A DNA stretch of 64,000 bases from Phytophthora sp. 'mugwort' (GCA_033558025.1 JAUCEF010000007.1:6510001-6574000); one strand, 5' to 3'; shown: positions 10,249 to 21,137, numbered from the stretch's first letter. The notes: a model not told the origin generated them from the sequence alone. Translations and numbers: made by a program.

Positions 10249-12039
10249 ATGAAGTTCGCCGCCATCGCCTCTACTGCCGCGCTTATTGCCGTTGCCAACG
10301 CCGCCACCCAGTGCGACGTGAGCTCTCTCGCGAAGCTCGTGGAATTGCCGGACACGAAAACTTGTGCCTCGGACTCGGGCTACTCGGTGATCTCGAGGGC
10401 CACCCCCACGGAGACCCAGATGGCCAGCATGTGCACCAGCACTGCCTGCCAGTCGGTGCTTTCGCAGCTCAAGTCGCTCGCCCCGTCCGAGTGTTCGGTC
10501 GGCGATTTTGCCTTGTATGCCGACCTGCTCACCCCGCTGGCGAACCACTGCGCCGGCGGCGCGTCTACCGGCTCGTCTACCAGCTCGTCGGCCCCCCCCA
10601 CCACTGTGGACTCCACGGCTGGCTCCAGCACCACGGGTGCCATGACGGCTAGCTCGATCGTGCCGAGTTCGACAACTAGCTCAGCCACCAGCACCACGGG
10701 TGCCATGACGGCTAGCTCGATCGTGCCGAGTTCGACAACTAGCTCAGCCACCAGCACCACGGGTGCCATGACGGCTAGCTCGATCGTGCCGAGTTCGACA
10801 ACTAGCTCAGCCACCAGCACCAGTGGCGACAGGAACACGGCAGCTCAGTCGGGCAGCTCGCTGGCAGACTCCAACAACGCCATTGCCAAGCCTTCCAGCT
10901 CCATCAGCGTCGGGGTCATTGTCGGCATCATCGTGACGGCCGTGGTCTTCATGCTCGTGCTGTTTGGGTTCTTCATCGCGCAACGCCGACACAACAAACG
11001 CCGACCCAGCGACGCTTCTTCAGACGACTTTTTAGAGTCCCCCATCGTGGGGAAGGGCCAGTCGCTGGCAGACACCGAATATCAGGAAATCACTCGAACA
11101 ACTGCAAACTCGCGCTCATCTGGGGGTTCAATGCCTGACGGCAGGCGGCACCGGAGCACACTGTGGGAAGACCCGGTCATCCTGGCGTCGCGGATCCCAA
11201 TCGATCGCATTGAGCTGGGAGCCGTCATTAGCCGCGGGGGCTTTGGCGAGGTGCACCGCGGACGCTACCGAGAGCAGGACGTGGCCATCAAAACGCTGCT
11301 GCCAGAGAAGCGCAAGGACTTGGCGCACATCCAGGCATTCCTATCTGAGGTGCGGCTCATGGTGACCATGGAACACCCGCACATTGTCCGGTTCGTCGGC
11401 GTGGCGTGGGAGTCGCTGAGCGACCTCTTCTGCGTGACAGAGTTTATGACCGGTGGGGATCTGCGGTCGCTACTAAAGAATTACCTCGCGAACGGCGTCC
11501 CGCAGGGCATGGACGCCAGTAAGATGCAGATCGCGTACCAGGTGGCCTATGCACTGACATACCTACACTCGCTGAAGCCCGTGGTACTGCACCGCGATCT
11601 CAAGTCTCGCAACATCCTGCTGACGGAGTCTCTGGACGCCAAGCTCACGGACTTTGGCGCCTCGCGCATCCGTTCGGACGCGACCATGACCGCCGGCGTG
11701 GGGAGTTCGCTGTGGATGGCGCCAGAGGTGATGATGGGCAAGCGCTACGACGAGAAGGCGGACGTGTTCTCGCTAGGCGTGGTGATCTCGGAGCTGGACA
11801 CGCATGAACTGCCGTACTCGCACGCGAAGGAGGGGAATAGCGGCAGCAGCGGACACTTGCTGCCGGACATGGCATTGCTACAAATGGTGTCAATGGGCAA
11901 ACTGCGCGTACGGTTCTCGCCGTTCATGGACCCCGACATGGTTCGCTTCGTGGGCTGCTGCGTGAACGTGGACCCTCGAGCGCGCCCCACGGCGGCCGAG
12001 GTGCTCTATTATTTGCAGGTGGCGACACGGCAGTACTGA
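10249..12039 (+). CDS. Receptor-like kinase with an elicitin-type ectodomain
   Basis: One uninterrupted 596-residue frame encodes a complete single-pass receptor. Residues 1-18 form a signal peptide. Residues 22-101 form an elicitin-type domain with six cysteines (22, 39, 62, 67, 82, 101); the CxxxxC and C-14-C spacing and the MCTSTACQSV motif match elicitins, which are secreted oomycete lipid/sterol-binding proteins. A Ser/Thr-rich stalk (about 102-215) includes three identical 21-residue repeats. A transmembrane helix spans about 221-243, followed by basic QRRHNKRR. The cytoplasmic kinase (about 315-590) is of the tyrosine-kinase-like Ser/Thr group: glycine loop SRGGFGEV (328-335), Lys348 in VAIK, HRDLKSRN (448-455), DFG (468-470), APE (491-493). 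All catalytic residues are present, so it should be active. Role inferred: surface sensing of sterol, lipid or plant ligand through the elicitin fold, signalling through the kinase. It stands alone between repeats. Confidence 0.93.
   Translation: MKFAAIASTAALIAVANAATQCDVSSLAKLVELPDTKTCASDSGYSVISRATPTETQMASMCTSTACQSVLSQLKSLAPSECSVGDFALYADLLTPLANHCAGGASTGSSTSSSAPPTTVDSTAGSSTTGAMTASSIVPSSTTSSATSTTGAMTASSIVPSSTTSSATSTTGAMTASSIVPSSTTSSATSTSGDRNTAAQSGSSLADSNNAIAKPSSSISVGVIVGIIVTAVVFMLVLFGFFIAQRRHNKRRPSDASSDDFLESPIVGKGQSLADTEYQEITRTTANSRSSGGSMPDGRRHRSTLWEDPVILASRIPIDRIELGAVISRGGFGEVHRGRYREQDVAIKTLLPEKRKDLAHIQAFLSEVRLMVTMEHPHIVRFVGVAWESLSDLFCVTEFMTGGDLRSLLKNYLANGVPQGMDASKMQIAYQVAYALTYLHSLKPVVLHRDLKSRNILLTESLDAKLTDFGASRIRSDATMTAGVGSSLWMAPEVMMGKRYDEKADVFSLGVVISELDTHELPYSHAKEGNSGSSGHLLPDMALLQMVSMGKLRVRFSPFMDPDMVRFVGCCVNVDPRARPTAAEVLYYLQVATRQY
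10627..10815 (+). repeat. Three tandem 63-bp repeats in the receptor stalk
   Basis: Units start at 10627, 10690 and 10753 and appear identical at the nucleotide level; a fourth unit begins (AGCACCAGTGG) and diverges. Each encodes 21 residues rich in Ser and Thr (STTGAMTASSIVPSS...). Near-perfect identity implies recent expansion or ongoing homogenisation. The unit length is a multiple of three, so copy-number change keeps the frame. Confidence 0.95.
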
Positions 12040-12900
12040 CAAAGTGCATCCTTTTCTCCCTTCATGCTTCTTTCCAGTTGCTTGACAGTCCCATCATCGC
12101 CGCACGATCGATGTGCTTATAAAATTATCTCCTCCGACGCTTCCGCAGGAATCCTCACAGCCGACGCTTGCAGAATAGCTCAGCGCCGTCACGCTTCAGT
12201 TGTATATCTCGACACGTGCGGGTGTTGCTTATATATTTGGCATGTACAGTACAGACAGTCCTCTCGCCCGTAATATCCCAAAATTTGATACACTTCAGAT
12301 AGAGATAAAATCGACATCTCCTTTTCTAGTCAATAATACAAAAGCAGGAATATCACTACATGGAGCTGTTTAACTATAATAATGATCCGTTTGCAACAGG
12401 TCTGTGAAAGAAATCCAGTAGGTGTTGCGGCCTTGCTTACGTCTAACTCCTCTCTGAACGCTCGCTGCATGCTGCATTACTTGAAGCTGCACACATCTTG
12501 AAGACATCCTTATCGCATCGGCGCTTTGAAAGAGGTTGGCCATCCACTGAAATCGTTTCCGTGGTCATGCTTTCCGGCGTCCGGTCGACAGCAGCCATAT
12601 CACCCTCGTCTCCATCGTTGACATCGTCACTTTCCAGCTCATGCGGTGCATCGTTTATCTCAACTCAACGCGGTAAAAGTCTTTGTCGTAGGGTCGGCCG
12701 CTGTAATGTTCTCGTCTGGTGGGTCGTCTATCGACATCGAATTGGAGGTGTGCATCCGTGATGCCGTCTTCCACTTCGGGTTCCGCGTACAAGCACGTGT
12801 AGTGGTCAAGAAGACATGTCTCCTACCAGCAGAGCAGTTAACAAACTGTCAGTAGGTACGTGCTCTTGATGCTCTACGCCACCGCCTGCCGCACGCCAAC
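12040..12900. other. 3' flank of the receptor kinase; no further gene seen
   Basis: The first part is expected to hold the 3' untranslated region of the receptor gene. ORFs at 12064-12273 and 12498-12761 show no motif. The stretch ends in CCAAC, the left copy of the target-site duplication of the family A element. Confidence 0.5.
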
Positions 12901-13255
12901 TGTGATGGGGTACACAACACCTTGCGCACAGGAAGTGTGACTTCCGGAGAGTATACAAACTCTCAGTGAACGGCAGTTCACTTGTCCCTGGCCTGTAAGA
13001 CTGTTACCAAAAATTACGTAGAATTAAGACTGAATATATTTATAGGTGACCCCTTTTAATGCGTCTACATACTAACTATTAGTCACCCATAAAGTACTCT
13101 AGATGTTATCCTATTGAGTGGCTCTGAGGTCTTTGTACCATATCCATGACGTCATTACCGTCGACGTCATAGTGATGTTTAGCTACATCACTTAGTGTAC
13201 TTGGGTACACCTGCTCTGAAAAGTGACTTGGCTCTCTTCATGTAACCCCGTTACA
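12901..13255 (-). repeat. 3' LTR of the family A element
   Basis: 355 bp that, read in element sense (minus), begin TGTAACGGGGTTACATGAAG and end CCCCATCACA. The partner at 27768-28129 differs by scattered substitutions and a few short indels (by eye about 93 percent identical), which indicates an older insertion than family B. Confidence 0.92.
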
Positions 13256-13264
13256 TCCTCCCCC
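13256..13264 (-). promoter_or_regulatory. Polypurine tract of family A
   Basis: On the minus strand GGGGGAGGA directly precedes the 3' LTR start (TGTAAC). It confirms that the element's sense strand is minus, opposite to the ORF at 13441. Confidence 0.6.
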
Positions 13265-13440
13265 AGTTAGGTTCGTTTTACCGACCATCCAGGGCGAGTG
13301 AAAGGAATCGCCGCCTTTCACTCTCTAAGTCGAATTACATCGACTTCGCTGCGGTTGATTTCCGCAGCCGGTTCATTCCTTTTGAGCCCGAGCACTTCCG
13401 CGTGCTCTTCTTCTTATAAGCTTCCACATCAGCATCAAGC

Positions 13441-13572
13441 ATGACCAAGACTCGGTCTGGCAGCGGTGCGAAAGCGCCTGCTAAGCCTGTTGCTTCCAAG
13501 CAGCAGACTAAGAGGTCTAAGCCGTCCGGGAAAGGCTCTGCCGCTAAGGGATCCACTAAGGTGGCATCCAAG
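13441..13572 (+). pseudogene. Antisense accessory ORF of family A, N-terminal part
   Basis: An ATG at 13441 opens a frame starting MTKTRSGSGAKAPAKPV, rich in Lys, Ser and Gly. It is the same protein start as in the truncated copy at 1-1132 (MTKARSDSGAKVPAKPA); the differences keep the frame. The family B element is inserted after codon 44 and the frame resumes at 21138. Leader sequence between LTR and ATG is conserved between the two copies. The reading direction is opposite to gag-pol. No domain is recognised; a basic, disordered nucleic-acid-binding N-terminus would fit the composition, which is inference only. Confidence 0.6.
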
Positions 13573-13577
13573 GTGAC

Positions 13578-13972
13578 TGCGGCGGGGCTGCGTAGCGTAA
13601 TGCGTCAGAGGAAGACTATGGCTCCCCGAGTCTTAGCTGTGGTTGTCCTAACCCCTAAGGTCTCCGCAGAGGCTTAGATCACTCTAGTTATACCACTAGA
13701 GACTCAAGAGTCAGTATCCTAAACCTAGGGCAATACTCTCTTTGATGCTAAAACTGAACTGTTATTTGTTTGCTTATCTGCGGCAAAGCCGCCTGTGGTG
13801 TAAATGTATTACTCTAACTATCTACCATAGTTAAACCTAGTCAAATGCATATCGAGTGGTCATGTGGCCACGTACTGAAATCCCCTTAATCCAAGTGGTA
13901 CCAAGTACCACTTACTACAAGGTGACACGTAGCACGGCTACACTCGTGTTACGTTCGTGTAACCCCGTTAGC
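13578..13972 (-). repeat. 3' LTR of family B
   Basis: In element sense the LTR starts at 13972 with GCTAACGGGGTTACACGAAC (the partner has TGTAACGGGG) and ends at 13578 with CCCCGCCGCA. It pairs with 20744-21137. The opening TGTAACGGGGTTACA is shared with family A, so the families are related although the rest of the LTR differs. Confidence 0.92.
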
Positions 13973-13984
13973 TTCTTCCCCACC
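13973..13984 (-). promoter_or_regulatory. Polypurine tract of family B
   Basis: On the minus strand GGTGGGGAAGAA lies immediately 5' of the 3' LTR. It fixes the orientation of the element as minus. Confidence 0.6.
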
Positions 13985-14175
13985 AAACCGTGGACACAAC
14001 GTATCCAGGAGGGTCTGATTGTATCAATCGAAAAAGTCCGGAACCTTCCGCTCCAAAAGCGTTTCACTGTTAGTTCCGCATCGAGTGTTTACACTCAGAT
14101 GTCAACAACCATTGGTCTTTTGACCTTCCTCGTTCGCCTCGCGATAACAGCCCTCGCCGCGGGATAAGCCCCTCT

Positions 14176-15363
14176 TTGTCTCCGACACCTTCGTTATCCT
14201 CGTCATCCCGTTCGGAAGAGGTCTCTGACCGTGCGCCACCAGTACCCTCTTGGCTCTCGGTGCAAGAATATCACTCAGCGCACAAGCGCCGATACGGTCA
14301 AAAGACCATGAGTGGAGGCGGCGAAGCCGCTGGAGGCAGTGCCCCCGTACGCTCTGCGCGACACGCCCTCTTTGACAACCTTAAGGAAGGTGAAGAGGAG
14401 GTCGACTACACTGAGTCCATGACCGGTAGTAGCTCTGTCCGCTCGCCGAGCCCGGGCCACCAATTGCGCGCTCCGAATCCGTTCGAGCTCTCGACTCCAC
14501 GAATCCTGCGCAACCCCCCCCCTACCTTCGCGGGGAACAACAGATGATCCCAGGGGATCTGGTGTCGTCACCAATCATTTGGACGAAGTCCAGGAGCAAC
14601 AGCTCGCCGTTGATCCGCAGCTCTCACGTTCGAGGCGACCTATGGCTCGGCCATTGCTTACCCCGTCACGTCGTGACTATGGCTTTGAGCCTCGCGATCC
14701 CAGCGAAGTGGCTCGCCGAGCACGTCGAAGCTGCTTAACACATATGTGATTGGGCCGGCGGCCGCAACACCCGACGAGCTCGCCGCGCGAGAGTCTCTCA
14801 GAGAGATACTTGACTCCTCAAGTGACTACCAGCGCGAGTATCGTGAGCGCCTGCAAGTGCAAGCTCGGCACGGATCGGTTCCACCGTTGCGGACTTACCC
14901 AGTCGTGCTCCTGTCAGGAGAGACGTCTTGGGAAAACGATGGACAGTTCCAAAGTTGGGTGGGAGGAGCTCACAAGCTCTCTTCCATTGATACCCTTCGG
15001 GCTAGTTTCAGTGAAACGGATGTTCGAGTCGAACGTCGACTCTGTTTTCAGTTCGCGAAACTCAAGGCGAAACGCCAATTACCCCCGCCTACCAGCCTCG
15101 CCCCCAGCGTTCTCACGCACTTGGTGCTTCTGCTGTCACAGCTAGCGGCTCTCACGCTCGTGAGGCCGCTCCTCTTCAAGACCAGAGCGACAGCTCTGCT
15201 GCTGGCCTTGGCCCTCCAGCGGCTATTCCCAAGAAGCGCCAGACGAGCGACGCCTCGGTCGCTGGCCCTCGGGGCTCTGCTGATCGCGTCGATCGAAAGC
15301 ATTCTCGACGTCAGGACAATCTTGCCGGAGGGAACCTCGTACTCCCAAGAGTTCTGTGAGTGA
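14176..15363 (+). pseudogene. Antisense accessory ORF of family B
   Basis: Plus-strand frames between the 3' LTR and the end of pol encode a Ser/Pro-rich start, an ATG at 14308 (MSGGGEAAGGSAPVRSARHA), an acidic stretch NLKEGEEEVDYTE, and, after a frame change near 14550-14745, a charged segment DSSSDYQREYRERLQVQ up to a TGA at 15361. Pol ends on the other strand at 15223, so the two overlap tail to tail by about 140 bp. A further plus frame at 15472-15732 (RDRLADEIDAMHRRVDW) resembles RNRLADDLSALEGRVDR-type sequence at about 22660-22700 of family A. The position matches the antisense ORF of family A although sequence is much diverged. No known domain is seen. Confidence 0.5.
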
Positions 15364-17065
15364 GGATAACCCCTCCACTGCACAAGATATTGGGTACGAT
15401 CCTGGCGACGACGCCGCGCCACTAAGCGCTCCACATGATAGTGGAAGTTCCCTGCTAATTGAGCAACGGCGGTGGAGGTCGATGACCGACTAGATCCTTG
15501 CGCTGCGAGTCGCAGTGATCTGCTAGCGGTCGAGAGGCGGGTGCAGACCCTGTTCGACTCGGTACAGTGGCCGACGAGTTATCGTGACCGTCTCGCTGAC
15601 GAGATCGATGCCATGCATCGTCGGGTCGACTGGTTTCAGTCCCCTGCCTCGGTTGCCACCCGCATAGAGCTCCTGGAGCAGAGACCTCTGTTCGTCGCTT
15701 CGAAGCGCTGGACTGTTCGCTCGCTGAGCTAAGTGGTTAGCTGGACCTCCTCGTGCGCCTCCAGCGCTTTGCCAGCCACCTGCTGTGGCGCCAAACCCTC
15801 CACGCTCACCCGAGCCGGGTCTAGATATGGTTAAGGAAGCCTACATAAAACACGGGGGGGGGGTACGCATCTTCTTCGGAAGAGTGAGCGTGTACGCAAG
15901 GTCCTTCCTGGCCACGACCTTAAAAGGTCCAATGAAGCGCGGGCGCAACTTGGTCTTAAAGACCGCAGCCACTGCATGTGTAGGTAGGTTTTTAACGTTT
16001 TATAGAATTTTGTCGCCCACGCTAAACACTTCAAATGCTGCTTCTGCCCTTTGCGTCAGCCTGTTCCTTTCCGAACATCTTGGCTTTTAGCCATCGCATC
16101 GCGTACTTGTCGTAAGACACTTAAACGCGTAGACACGAACGTGTCAACTTGCTTGCGAGCTGCAGCTGGGCTGATATCAACTAGCCCATCGGCTATCTCT
16201 CCCCCCACTAAGCCCAGAACCACGGAGTGGTGGCGTCAGCGGGACGCGAGGGTCTGTGAGACCGTTCAAATAAAACGGGGTGAGGCCTGTCGAGGCATGC
16301 ACCACATTGTTCAATGCAAACTCAACGAGTGGGAGCATCGAACTCTATTGCTTGGGTCTGTCTGCCCAGAGACTCCGAAGCATGTCTTCGACAACGCGAT
16401 TGACGCGTTCAGTCTGTCCATCGGTCTGCGGATGGTCCGCTGTGAACATGTCGAGTCGAGTGCTGAGCACCTTAAAGACCGACGTCCAAAACTCATCCGT
16501 GAAACGGGGATCTCGATCCGAGACAATTGCCTCTGGCAGACCAGTCGAAAGACACGATCCATGAACAGCGTGGCTGTTCCTTCTTCATCGATGAAGCCCC
16601 GCACCGCCGCTAAATGAGCCATCTTGCTCAATCGATCGACATAGGCCACGATGCCCGTGTTGTCCGCCGCATCCCGTGGCAGGTCGAACACAAAGTCCAC
16701 ACTCATGGATTGCCAACACCCGTGGGTCAGGCAAGCTGGCCAACGGCACAGCCGAGTGTGGCGAGGTTTAACTCGTTGACACGTCTCACACGTGCGTACA
16801 CACGTACTGACCAACTTGTAAAGCTTCGGCCACCAGCAGTGGGATCTCACCGAGCTGTAGGCCATTTCTCGACCGAGATGACCGCCAAGTGCCCCCACTT
16901 GGGGTATCATGTGCCTCATAGAGGATACGATACCTGAGATCCTCTTCGTGAGGAACCATGACACGTGGGGTGTCTTCTGGGCCAGTACCATAGTACAATA
17001 GGGCATCATCCAGAGTGTATCGATGTAGCCTCGCGCGCAACCGCGCTGACAGCTTAATCTCTGAG
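15223..17065 (-). pseudogene. Family B integrase with chromodomain (3' part of pol)
   Basis: Read on the minus strand, the integrase core shows SVDFVFDLPRDAADNTGIVA with the first catalytic Asp, preceded by the zinc-domain motif CVRTCETCQRVKPR. The rest of the core shifts frame. Near 16060-15830 comes the C-terminal GPY/F-type module (RPRFIGPFKVVARKDLAYTL), interrupted by a frameshift and by a G homopolymer near 15853. The chromodomain follows at about 15450-15223 (QYLVQWRGYPHSQNSWE, then after a frame change DCPDVENAFDRR), ending at a stop at 15223-15225. Integrase joins cDNA to host DNA; the chromodomain targets it to marked chromatin. It is non-functional as read. Confidence 0.8.
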
Positions 17066-18861
17066 TTAGCAAACTCCGCGCTTCCTTAGCGCATGTAGCA
17101 GAGCTTCGCAGGACTCGTCACGCACGTACGCCGCGCGGATCAAGTCTGTCACAAACGATGTCATCGCCGTGACGTGAGCAATCTCATAGTCTGGCCTGCG
17201 TGATAACGCATCGGCCAAAACGTTCTGCCTGCCAGACATGTACTTCACCTCGAAGTTGTACTCCGCAAAGAAGGAGAGCCAACGGACCATTCTCTGAGAG
17301 AGATGAGGCGACTGCGTCGCCGTGCGTAGCGACGCATGATCAGTGTAGATCAGAAACGGCTTGGAGCCGAGCAGGTGAACCCTGAATTTGACGAGCGCAT
17401 ACTTCATCGCAAGTAGCTCTTTGTCATGAACTGGATAGTTCTTCTCAGCAGCGTTAAGCTGGCGAGATTTTCAAACGCGATCACGCGTTCACTCCCTTCA
17501 GCGTCTGCTTGCAACAAAGCACTGCCGATGGCAAAGTCCGACGCGTCACAGACGACACTGAAACGACGATCGGGATCTGGCAACACCAGGATCGGCGCCT
17601 GAAGGAGACTCTCCTTAATGGCTTCAAAAACCGTTTGATGCCCGGTGTCCCAACACCAGTCCACATCATTCTTAAGGAGATTTGGACAGTGGCCTTGCCA
17701 CCTCAGCATAGTGCTTGCTGTACTTGGGCAAGTAATTGGCCAGGCCAAGACACTTTCGTAAGTCTTTTTGGTTTTTGGAACCAGCCGTCTACAGTGGCCT
17801 TGACCTTAGCGGGATCCGCTCGAAGGCCTCGCTTCCCAATGAAGCATCCCAACAAGGGGATCTCTTCAGCGCCGAAGACACGCTTGTTAATGTTGGCATA
17901 CAACTTGTGTGTGCGCATGCACTCAAGCACCGCTCGTAGGTGCTCAATAATTCTCCACATCAGTCTTTCCGTGCTCCGCACGACTGTGGACGAATATATC
18001 GTCGAAGTATGTCTGAGCATGCGCCCCGTGGGGCCTGAACAATTGAGTCACAAAACGATTGAACGTCGCAGGCGCGTTCGACAACCCTTGGGGCAGTACT
18101 AGCCACTCCCAGAGCATACCTCTCGGAGTGCTGACCGCCGGAAGCGGAATATCCCTTGCTCGCATGAGCAATTGATAGTATTCGACGAAGTCGAGGGCAC
18201 TGTACACCATACACCCCGCCATGTTGTTCTGGAAAACGTTTTTCCTAGGAATAGGCGTCTGCGCCGGAATGGTGGCCGGTTGCGCTTATTAAAAGCATGA
18301 TCGGTTCGCCACTTGCCATTCGGCTTTCTGACACAGAACATAGGCGTTACATATGGAACTTGCTCTCGCGCACCATACCCGCCTCGTGCTTAGCACAGAA
18401 GAATGCGTCAATGACGTCACACTGTTCTCGTGGCAAAGGCCACTGCCTTGTCACGCAGTTTTTGGTTCCAGGAACCAGGTCAATCTCATGACGTACACCT
18501 CGATTCGGAGGTAGCCTCGTGGAGGTTCTATCGAGACCACGTCTTGATACTCCTTCACCAAAGGGTAGTACTGATCTGAGGGGTCCTTGAGGATCGAGGA
18601 TCCTGCCCGCGCATTCAACGTCTTGGCGTCCTCAAGGCCTGCTTTATCCAAAAGCGACGACGAGTTTAACTCCTCTTCAGGTCGTAGAATGACCAACTCG
18701 ACTAATTCGCCGGCCTCCAAGGCGTTTTCGATCTCGGCCATGGACATCTCGTCCAGCTCCAACTGATCGTCCGCAGTGGACATAGTCTCTAGACTGATGT
18801 TGCCATCGACTTCCCCTATCACTCCGTTGACGAGTGTATATATCACCAGGAATAACTTCAC
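17066..18861 (-). pseudogene. Family B reverse transcriptase and RNase H (middle of pol)
   Basis: The minus strand carries the protease-RT linker (LILRPEEELNSSSLLDKAGL-type sequence near 18700), RT motifs PNGKWR and [14 protein letters not shown], and an intact catalytic motif YFDD (TYFDDIFVHS, about 18000). The thumb and connection (GCFIGKRGLRADPAKVKA) and RNase H (VVCDASDFAIGSALLQADA; LIYTDHASLRTATQSPHLSQ) follow in order. Several frame changes, for example near 18230 and 17750, break the polyprotein. RT and RNase H copy element RNA into DNA. Confidence 0.85.
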
Positions 18862-19389
18862 TCGTCATGCTAGACGCACCAAACGCTCTGCGTCTCCTGA
18901 CTGGCGCTTGTAGTCATAGCCTTCGCCCCGCTGAAACTGTTCACCTCGGAGAGGTCCTAACAGTCGCATCAGCTGCGTCTCCAGGTGTTTGCGCCATGTA
19001 CGTCTTACCCGAGCCTGGTATGTCTTGACCGACAACCTCGCAGAGCTGTGATGCTCGCAGTCTCCACCCCGTGGATACGTGCCACGTCACTTCCATCAGT
19101 GGGCCCTTGACCTTGATGGCCCGGCCCACGGCCGGTCACACCACGCATGGCGTGTAGCGACAACTCGTCGCCGTGATGAGTGTCACTGTCGTGACCAATG
19201 TCACCATGACGTCGGTCACCCAGCGGATTGCCTGCCGCTCCACGTGCATCCTGAGGCCCGCGGCCATGATGCCCCGGCATACTGCCGGCCACGCCACGCA
19301 TGGCGTGTAACGACACACCGTCATCATGACGAGTGTCGTTATCGTGACATATTCACCTGTGTCATCCAGCGGGTTATCTGTCTCCCCAG

Positions 19390-19899
19390 TCACAGCCCAC
19401 GAGCACTGCTCGGGACCTTTGTATCGACACCTTCAGTGTCTACAGGTTCGGATACGCCGATGTCCAACACATTGACCGACTCGGTCCAGTGCCCGCGCCA
19501 AAAGCGCTTTTGCTTCCTAGCTGAGATGGGTTCATGACTCACCAAAGCTCCACCAGGAGTAAAGCGCGTTGCGCCCAAGGTCTTCGACCTCAAATCAATC
19601 CATGGCTGATGGTGTTCCAGCCATACCATGCCTAGGATGAGGTCGTATCTCGAATCCAGGTCCAGGACCAGACAGCTTTCTACGCTATCGAAGTCGAGAA
19701 CTTCACGCCCAGGTTCACAGGAACCTTAGGCACCTTGACACGGTCCCCGTCGCTAGGCGAACAGTGATGATGTCATTCCTGCGTTACCGGAGCGCCTCAG
19801 CGTATTGCTGTCTTCCTTCCATCGTGGAGCATCGAGCGTAATTGCCCGACGCTCCAGAATCGATCAATATGATTCATGGCTTCTCAAAGCCCTTCACCG
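19390..19899 (-). pseudogene. Family B retropepsin-type protease
   Basis: The minus strand gives LIDSGASGNYARCSTMEGRQ near 19860, an intact D-S-G active site of retroviral-type aspartic proteases, then HHQPWIDLRSKTLGATRFTP further on. A frame change near 19720 separates the two parts. The enzyme would process the Gag-Pol polyprotein. Confidence 0.75.
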
Positions 19900-20627
19900 T
19901 CGCCTCAACGACGAGCAAGCCCGGCTGCATACACGTTCCGTGTTAGAGAATATGGCTCTCCCCAGGGCTGGGCCTGGTTGCCCTCCACCTCCATGAGGCT
20001 CAACAGAAATCAGTTCTTTCCCAGCAGGGCCCCCCGCGCCTACTGAGTGTCGCCGTTTCCCCACGACGAGCCGATGGCTTGGCTCGACGCAGAGAGAACG
20101 CTCATAGGAGCTTGACGCGACCTGCGTGGCGGACAGGTTGCCCTCAAATGGGTGGTGTTTCGGCAGATGAAAGCACCGACGAACACCCATACGCTGCTCG
20201 GCAGCATGAAGCTTAGCTTCCTCATCTTCAGCGTAGCTGAGGTCCATAGGGACCGGTACGTCGGATGGAGTAGCGTTGGCAACGCCCCAGCCAGTGGCCG
20301 ACGTGCTCGGCCACCGAGATTTGAGATCGCCAGCGCCACGCACTGTTGTCAGTACGGAGCATGGCCGATTCCTTCGATCGCACGGATCCACAACATGAGG
20401 TTCTCCCCCTCCTTTCCTTCGAAAGTCTTTACGCTCACGATGAGCGGATTAGGCCGGGAGGCCCCATCCTGCGATGTCGTCGACGTCGATGCAGACGCCG
20501 AAATCCTCTGCTGGGGGCGCTCCAACAGAGCATTCTCGTAACTTGGGAACGCCTCCAGACGCGCGTTCACCGCGTCCGGTCCTTGCGAAGCAAGATGCGT
20601 TATGCCCTCAGGGCCGAGCAAAGACAT
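19900..20627 (-). pseudogene. Family B gag, internally shortened
   Basis: The frame starts [20 protein letters not shown] at 20627, continues through [18 protein letters not shown], the usual start of the capsid-like domain, then stops and resumes with VALAISNLGGRAR. The bulk of the capsid is missing; PVPMDLSYAEDEEAKLHAAE and a degenerate zinc knuckle (FICRNTTHLRATCP, one Cys lost) follow. The shortened gag would not assemble particles alone. Related capsid sequence is more complete in family A (26768-27454). Confidence 0.75.
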
Positions 20628-20723
20628 AAGCTTTGTCAGCGCGTCTTGCTGGCTCTAGGACAGGTTACAAAATGCTGTCTGTTCCACCCTCACCGAGATA
20701 GTCTTAAGACCCCGGTGCGGGAT

Positions 20724-20741
20724 TGACTACAAGTGCTGCCA
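20724..20741 (-). promoter_or_regulatory. Primer-binding site of family B
   Basis: Two bases downstream of the 5' LTR the minus strand reads TGGCAGCACTTGTAGTCA. The leading TGG is complementary to a tRNA CCA end. Family A has TGGTAGCATTTGTAGTCA at the same place. The priming tRNA is not identified; the first eight bases of the family A site would fit an initiator-Met-like 3' end. Confidence 0.55.
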
Positions 20742-20743
20742 GG

Positions 20744-21137
20744 TGCAGCGGGGCTGCGTAGCATAGTGCGTCAGAGGAAGTCTATGGCTCCCCGATTCTT
20801 AGCTGCGGTTATCCTAACCCCTAAGGTCTCCGCAGAGGCTTAGATCACTCTAGTTATACCACTAGAGACTCAAGAGTCAGTATCCTAAACCTAGGGCAAT
20901 ACCCTCTTTGATGCTAAACTGAACTGTTATTTGTTTGCTTATCTGCGGCAAAACCGCCTGTGGTGTAAATGTATTACTCTAACTATCTACCATAGTTAAA
21001 CCTAGTCAAATGCATATCGAGTGGTCATGTGGCCACGTACTGAAATCCCCTTAATCCAAGTGGTACCAAGTACCACTTACTACAAGGTGACACGTAGCAC
21101 TGCTATACTCGTGTTACGTTCGTGTAACCCCGTTACA
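20744..21137 (-). repeat. 5' LTR of family B
   Basis: 394 bp, starting TGTAACGGGGTTACACGAAC and ending CCCCGCTGCA in element sense. It is followed on the plus strand by GTGAC, the right copy of the target duplication. See the partner at 13578-13972. Confidence 0.93.

Larger units (their letters stand above)
13578..21137 (-). mobile_element. Complete family B Ty3/Gypsy chromodomain element nested in family A
   Basis: The element is 7560 bp with LTRs at 13578-13972 and 20744-21137 and a perfect 5-bp target duplication GTGAC (13573-13577 and 21138-21142). Joining the sequence across the insertion restores the antisense ORF of family A, which proves insertion into family A. By eye the LTRs differ at about 14 of 394 positions (about 96.5 percent identity), younger than the host element. 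Gag-pol runs on the minus strand (about 20627 to 15223): zinc-knuckle remnant, protease, RT, RNase H, integrase and chromodomain. Multiple frameshifts and a shortened gag make it non-autonomous. Confidence 0.93.

Noticed and set aside
10380..10838. 152-codon minus-strand ORF over the receptor stalk
   Set aside because: It is the antisense of the identical 63-bp repeats; periodic VELGTIELAVMAP sequence reflects the repeat, not a gene.
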